DNA of 64,000 bases. It comes from Atherinomorus stipes (Eukaryota; Chordata; Actinopteri; Atheriniformes; Atherinidae). The stretch spans positions 124,001 to 188,000 of the forward strand of contig JALJCO010009025.1 of NCBI GenBank assembly GCA_023101725.1, in the 5' to 3' direction. Numbering within the stretch: position 1 is the stretch's first letter; each line of letters starts with the position of its first letter. This document shows positions 40,601-47,189 of this stretch, one piece after another. A program made the position numbers and the translations under genes. The notes under the pieces were generated by a model. The model worked only from the letters and a program-made list of their open reading frames with translations, was not told the origin of the DNA and searched no databases.

Positions 40601-43600
40601 GAAGTATGTCAATTTTGCCAAAGCAGGCATTGTGTAAATGTATGTCATGGGGATATGGTTAAGAGAAGGTGGAAAAACTTTGATTATTATGAGCTTCAGG
40701 CAGTTAAAAACAAAGTTTAACTGGGGAAATTTATACTCTTTGGGTGTAGTAACTTTGTACACCGTTTACATGTACAAAAACTATGTAGTGCACTCTTTAA
40801 TTTACAGTCAATTGTGCTGAGATAAAACACAACATATTAAAAGAAGACAAAGTTATTAAATCTCATCTGACTGAGATGCACATCAGAGACAAACAAAATG
40901 TGAAACTCACTGGGAACTCTGTTGATGGCTCGTAGTGGGCGGAGAACCCGAACAGTCCGAATAGCTGATAGGCTGACATTGTGTCCGTCCAACGAGTACT
41001 CCAGCATTCTGCAGCGAGGGAAAACCACCAACACGGTTCTGACATCCTGATGATCCTGACCTTGGCAAACCCCGAGTCTCTACAGGGAATGCATTCTCTG
41101 GGATACAAAGCCTTTTAGCTACCAGTCGCTGAGGTCTATGTCTCTTAGGGCCGAATGATGTGATTGTCATTCTATGAAGCTATCACATACACGCGCGCAC
41201 ACACACACACGTATACAAACCTACGCTTGTACATCTCAGCATACGCACACACACACGCTTGACATTTAACTGGCATTAAACAAGTGTCTAAGCTTTACAC
41301 AAAACACACACGTACACACTTTTGGCTCATATTTAATGTCAGATGAGGGTGTGCATGTGTACATGTGAGCGCGTGTCTGTAAGGCACTCACCCCACAATA
41401 ACAATGAAGAAGTCCAATCTGTTCCATGTGTCGCCTAGGTAACCTTTCTGACCTATGACCCCAAGAGCAACCATCTTCACCAGCATTTCTCCGGCAAAAA
41501 AGACGAAGATCCCATCATCCAGAGCCTTTATTCATGCACATACACACACACATGCACACGTGGGATTAGCATAAACTGATTAGGTGGAATAAAAATTGAG
41601 GGAAAAACTTAAAAGACCCTTGATAATACGTTTGCACAGCTTAATATAATTAGTTTGTAATTTCAGATAGCACACGTCTGTGTGTGTGTGGAGTATGGTG
41701 GTGTGCATTACCTGCAGCAGAGAAGGGGTGTGGCCACAAGGCTGGAACATCCCCAAAGTCACACAGTTTAGCAGGATAGCCAAAATGCTGACACGCTCAA
41801 ACCATGTGACACACGGTTAAGGGACAACACTGCGGTAGCATTTAAACACAACAACAATTACAAAATGAAGAAAAAAACAACAAAACAACAAAACTTTGGC
41901 TCAGCTGTTTGACTGATAACAGCCAATCAAAATAACACAAGTAAAGACGGGGTATTTATCCGCTTATAATTAACCTATAAAGACTTTGGCACCATTTGGA
42001 CACGTTGCAGATCAACTTTAATGCCACATTGGGTCTTAAAAAGTTAATTTTCAGTGAGACTTTCTCCTTTCTTATGTTTTTCACTATAGCATTTGCCAAG
42101 ACATCAGTAAAGGTTTTTACTTTTTCTTTGTTTGTATAATACAAACAGTTACTATATATATATATATATATATATTCCAACTTGACTTTAGTGATAAACA
42201 ACATAAAATATATATATTTGTTCAATTTGACTGCAGTGCTTCTAATTACATTTGTCCAAAAAGAGATCAGGAATTCTGGAAATGTTCAGGAAGTGGCACT
42301 GCTTTTGTTATTAGCATTACAGCATGTGAGCAATAAACTTTACATATAAGGGATTTATGCTGAACAAGTTAAACGCAAAATCAAGATCAATTCACACTCT
42401 GTGAAGGTGTGTATTTTGTTCCCAATTTAGTTGTGTGCATGCATTGTTTTTTACTTTTGCATCACCATTATCAGGATTAATAATGGTGATCCGATGTAGA
42501 CGTACATATCTGCATACATACATGAACATTTAAACCCCCTCATTCATACATGTGTACCTGTGCATGCATACATGAACCATGTAAGCACACACTCTTCCAT
42601 GTTTTATTTCATGTTTTGAGGATCAAAACATGAAGTCAAACTTGTGCAGTAATGGTTTTGACTTTATGTTAGGAACACCTTACCCCCACAATTTCTTTCC
42701 TAATAAATACCAGCTGATGTACCAAAAAAATGCACACATGAATTTTCTACATGCACATCATTTGTGCATTTGGTTTCAAAAAAGTGTGAAGGCCAAAGCA
42801 TATAATTCAGATGATTTTCCTACACATCAAATCAATCAGTGACCCCTCCTGCCCTATGTGGAATCATCTGCATTCATTATTTCTTCCCATTTTTTCATTT
42901 TGTCTGTCACGTTTCAGTATCTCATCATGGTAATGTCTGCAGCAACTCAGAAGAAAAAAACTAATTTACAGACCAAAAACTGGGAACTGTCAACCTTCAC
43001 TTACAACCACCACTTCTGACAAACAGCCAAACAGCCACAATAACACAGGCAGAAGACTTCAGACAAAGCATAAACTTGACGGTGGCATTTGTTTGAGCAT
43101 CTATGTTTCTTGCTAATTGTCAAAGTGGAGGACAGATCATGTTTTTGAAAGAAAACACAGCAAGGTTTATGAGAGAAAATGGTCTAAAGTAGAAAGATAA
43201 ATGAAACAATGTGTTGAATTTGTGCAAACTTCAACACATTTAACCACACACACACATCGGAGCGCCACTGAATGGATGACAGGAATGTATTCAAGAGGCA
43301 AGGACGCATACATAACAAAGCCCGGAGCATGCACATGGACGCATACACACAGCTGCATGTGTGCACACATACAGAGTCCCCTTCCCGGACACTTTGCTCT
43401 CGAGAGGGCGGAAAAATTAATGAGAGTACAATCCTTTATCACCCTTGAGACAGAGAGCGAGTGAGAGAGAAACGGGAGAAAGAGGGAAAGAGTGAGGGTA
43501 ATCCAGTGTCCTCCCTTTGCTACGGTTGCCATGGGAACCCCCATCTCACCGTGGGAACTGACTTCTGAGTTTCACAATCCGCATGCATCCTGTCTGGACT

Positions 43601-46600
43601 AGAGCACAACACAATTAATGTATGCACAAACTAAACAGACTAGCAGACATAATAAAAAGGCACGTCCTGCAAAAGCATCCTTCATTTCCTCACAGCTGAT
43701 GAGAGCCCCTCTAATCTTGTTCCATCTGTATAAGTTACAGCAGCTCCGATACTTCTGTGCATCCATGAAACACACACTCAGACCTGCACACAGATATGCA
43801 TGCATAGTTAAACTAGAGATGGGGCAGGGTCAAGGTGTTAGTGATGGATGAGATGGGAGTATTTCCGCAGTTGGCACATCATTCAACATCAGCCAGGAAA
43901 CAAAGAGAACGTCCTTTCCACTGTTTCACACTCTCCATCGCTTTTCCTTTATCTTCTCTCACACTCAACCTTTCTCTCCATCATCTCTCATTTTCCTCTC
44001 TTTGGCCCAATTATTTTTCTCTTTGCTTTGCTCCTCTTGCTGTCTCTCCCTCTTCCTTTATATAGCGCAGCATAATTTTCCATCTTCATTTCCGTATGAC
44101 TTCTTGCATATCTCTTTCGCCTCTCCCTCCGACTCTCGTGCACATGCAATCTCTTTTCTCCCCGGAACGCCTCTGCTCATCTATTTCTACCATCTCCGTA
44201 TAAGATCGCCCTTGGGTAGAGTTCTAGTCTCTGTCATAAACCTGAGTCTCAGCCAACACATAAAACACTACTACACTTAATAATTAACATCACCGGGGAG
44301 AACGAAGATGCAGAGAGACAGTCAGGGTGAATGAGGCAATAAGAGGGGGAAAAAGGAGTCAAGAAAGAGGTTCAACCAATGAGGTGAAGAAAAATTATTT
44401 CATGTTTAAGCAAAAGAGAGCATAGCTAAAAGGGGGGGGGCTAAGACCCTGTCGATATGGGCTTTTAAGTGTAAACAACAGCCGATGTTGCATGGCCTCC
44501 ATGCTTTGTCTTCTCCTCTAATTGCATCATCTTCTCGTCTTCACATACCCCCCCCCCACCAACCCCCTTCCCTATCCCCCCTCCTGGCTCTTCTCTCATA
44601 CTCTTCCCTCTCTTGAACTCTCTCTCCTTGAGTGCCAACACAGGTAATAAAGGTCAGGCAGACATTATAAATCAAATCAGATCACATCACCCTGATCTTT
44701 CTGGCATCATCCTCCACTCTTGGCTAGGATACACATGCTAAGGCCAGCATGTGGGAACATTTTCATGTGAAATGTTCATTAACTTAAAAGGATCATCCAC
44801 AGGGACAGAAAAGGCTGTCTGGATACAGAGAAGGTTGTAAAATATCCAATATAGCGTTCGTCTCATGAGGCACACTTTATAAGAGATTAGACATTTTAAC
44901 CAAAAGCTTTATTTAACAGTTTTAAACCACTAAAGGAGCATATTACGCTCATTTTCACTTTTATTTTATTCCCTGTGAGACATGCTTCGCAAGATTCATC
45001 TGATACTTCCTGAAGCCTCTCAGCTCATCTTCTCTGAGACCGCTTCATCTTTTTTAAGCTTAAGCACATCATTTACTTGATGGTGGAAGCTGAAACAACA
45101 AACTTTACACCTAATTTGTTGTTTTAAGATCTTAATGCTGTTTAGAGAATTGAAGAAACATTTTTTTTTTGCTTTTCTTCTTAGTACAAACTTTAAAGAG
45201 GCTTATTGTTGGACTTTTTGACATGAAAATGCTCTTAAAATACCCTTCAGCTCATTAACATTACACTTAATGAGATGCTGGAAAATCTTTTAATTAACAA
45301 GAGCTCTTGGTTAGCACAAAGGAGGAATCTTTTATGTCCTTATTATTTTTTGCATAGTAAAAGATGGTATATTTTTCATAGCTATTAATGATCATATGAG
45401 TGGGCTGACTGATTCTAATTATCTAGTCTCCTTTATAAGCAGCTATTGGCACAGATATCAACAGATATTTATAGTCCCCAAAAAACCAACCCCAGTGACA
45501 TTTGTAGTGTCAGCAGCAGCTTCAAATCTGTGGTGTCATGATCGTGAAAATTGATTGAGCTCTGTTTGATTCCAGCTAAAAACCATTGTTGCATGCAATG
45601 ACCTTGTTCAGTCACAATATGCCCTAATGACTGCAAAAAATCTTTAAAGGATGTATGTGGTAGATCCATTCATGTCCCACAGGATGAATTACAATTGGTG
45701 ATTGAAAGACTCAATAAAATTTACTTTGGATTAAGGTTGAGATTATTGTTGTAGAAAGGGAAATAAAAAATGAAATAAGATAAAAAATACAACACCAAAT
45801 CTATACATATATAAAAATCTTTAAACAGATTATGTACCTGAGTGATGATGCACTCAAATTTGTTGTTTTACAGACTGATGACTGAAAAATGGACAATATG
45901 CACAAGTCCCCTACTTCCTGAATTTCGTAGTGCTCCTCTGTTTCCCATCTTTTATTATTGGACAAAGTGATTAATTCAAGTGTACCTAATCTCAGTTACC
46001 ATGGCGACAATGGTCAGACACACCTGGATTAATCAGTTTGTCCCATACTGAAAGGCATTATGGGACAAACTGTAGTGGACTTGTGCATATACCCCGTTGT
46101 GAAAGAAGTCCCCCCCCCCCAAACAAACTGTAACTATGTATCTTTTGTGTATAACAGGATGCTGCCCTATAATTTAAACAAATCATTTAACTATTTCATT
46201 TCTTCTGCATGCCAGACTTCAGCTGTAACTAAACAAAATAAATGTTAGAGACATTCTGTACATATGGTCCATTTTGTTATTTTAGTCTTGATTTTTATTT
46301 CCTTCCTAAATGCATAGAAATCTGCATGTTTTGACTTTGATCATTTAACTGTATTGCTTTGTGTATAAGAAAAAAAAAATCTATTTTATTCCAATAGCAA
46401 TCAATCCAAATTAATCTGACGCCAAATATAGGAGACTGGTAAAATTCAAATGACAGCAAATCGATACTGTGGCCCAGTAACACGAGTTTAGCAATGTGGA
46501 TTATAATTTATGGCAAGCGGTAGCATCTGTGGTATGATGGAAGCTATCCAACCATACAAAGTGAGTCAATGTGGTTCATTGAGAAGAAAAAAAATACTAT

Positions 46601-47120
46601 TACTATTTCATTTTCAGAGAATATTCAATCTGTTTAATTATTTTCACTAGTTTTTTAGTTAAGACTTGAAAGCCAGAAGTTCTCTCTTTCGTTTTTTCCT
46701 TTAATCAATCAGAAGCCTGTTCTTTAACTTTATATGTTCATATTATTTTTTATAAAGACCTTACTGTCTGAAAATATTTACCCTGTCCACCTTGCTAATG
46801 CAGGCAAGCTTGTGCATCCATTAACCCTGCAACCTCAAAGACCTACACACAGCAAATCCCAAATTACCCCTATAAAACTCTGTAATGAAATAGGAAATGA
46901 TTTATGAACTATCAATAAAGCAACTTGATACAGTTTTTTAACCTCTTTAAGGGGCAACTTACAAGACAGTGGTACTGAGAAGATATCTGGCTTTACTGGG
47001 AGACAAATATGAACCACTAGTCTGATACTCTTTGCTGCTTGGTCCCACATCCTCACTTTGGCATCCAAACACACAGACTTGATTAAACATAACCTAGTTA
47101 AAGTCTACCATGTGCAGTGT

Positions 47121-47189
<69 letters not shown>

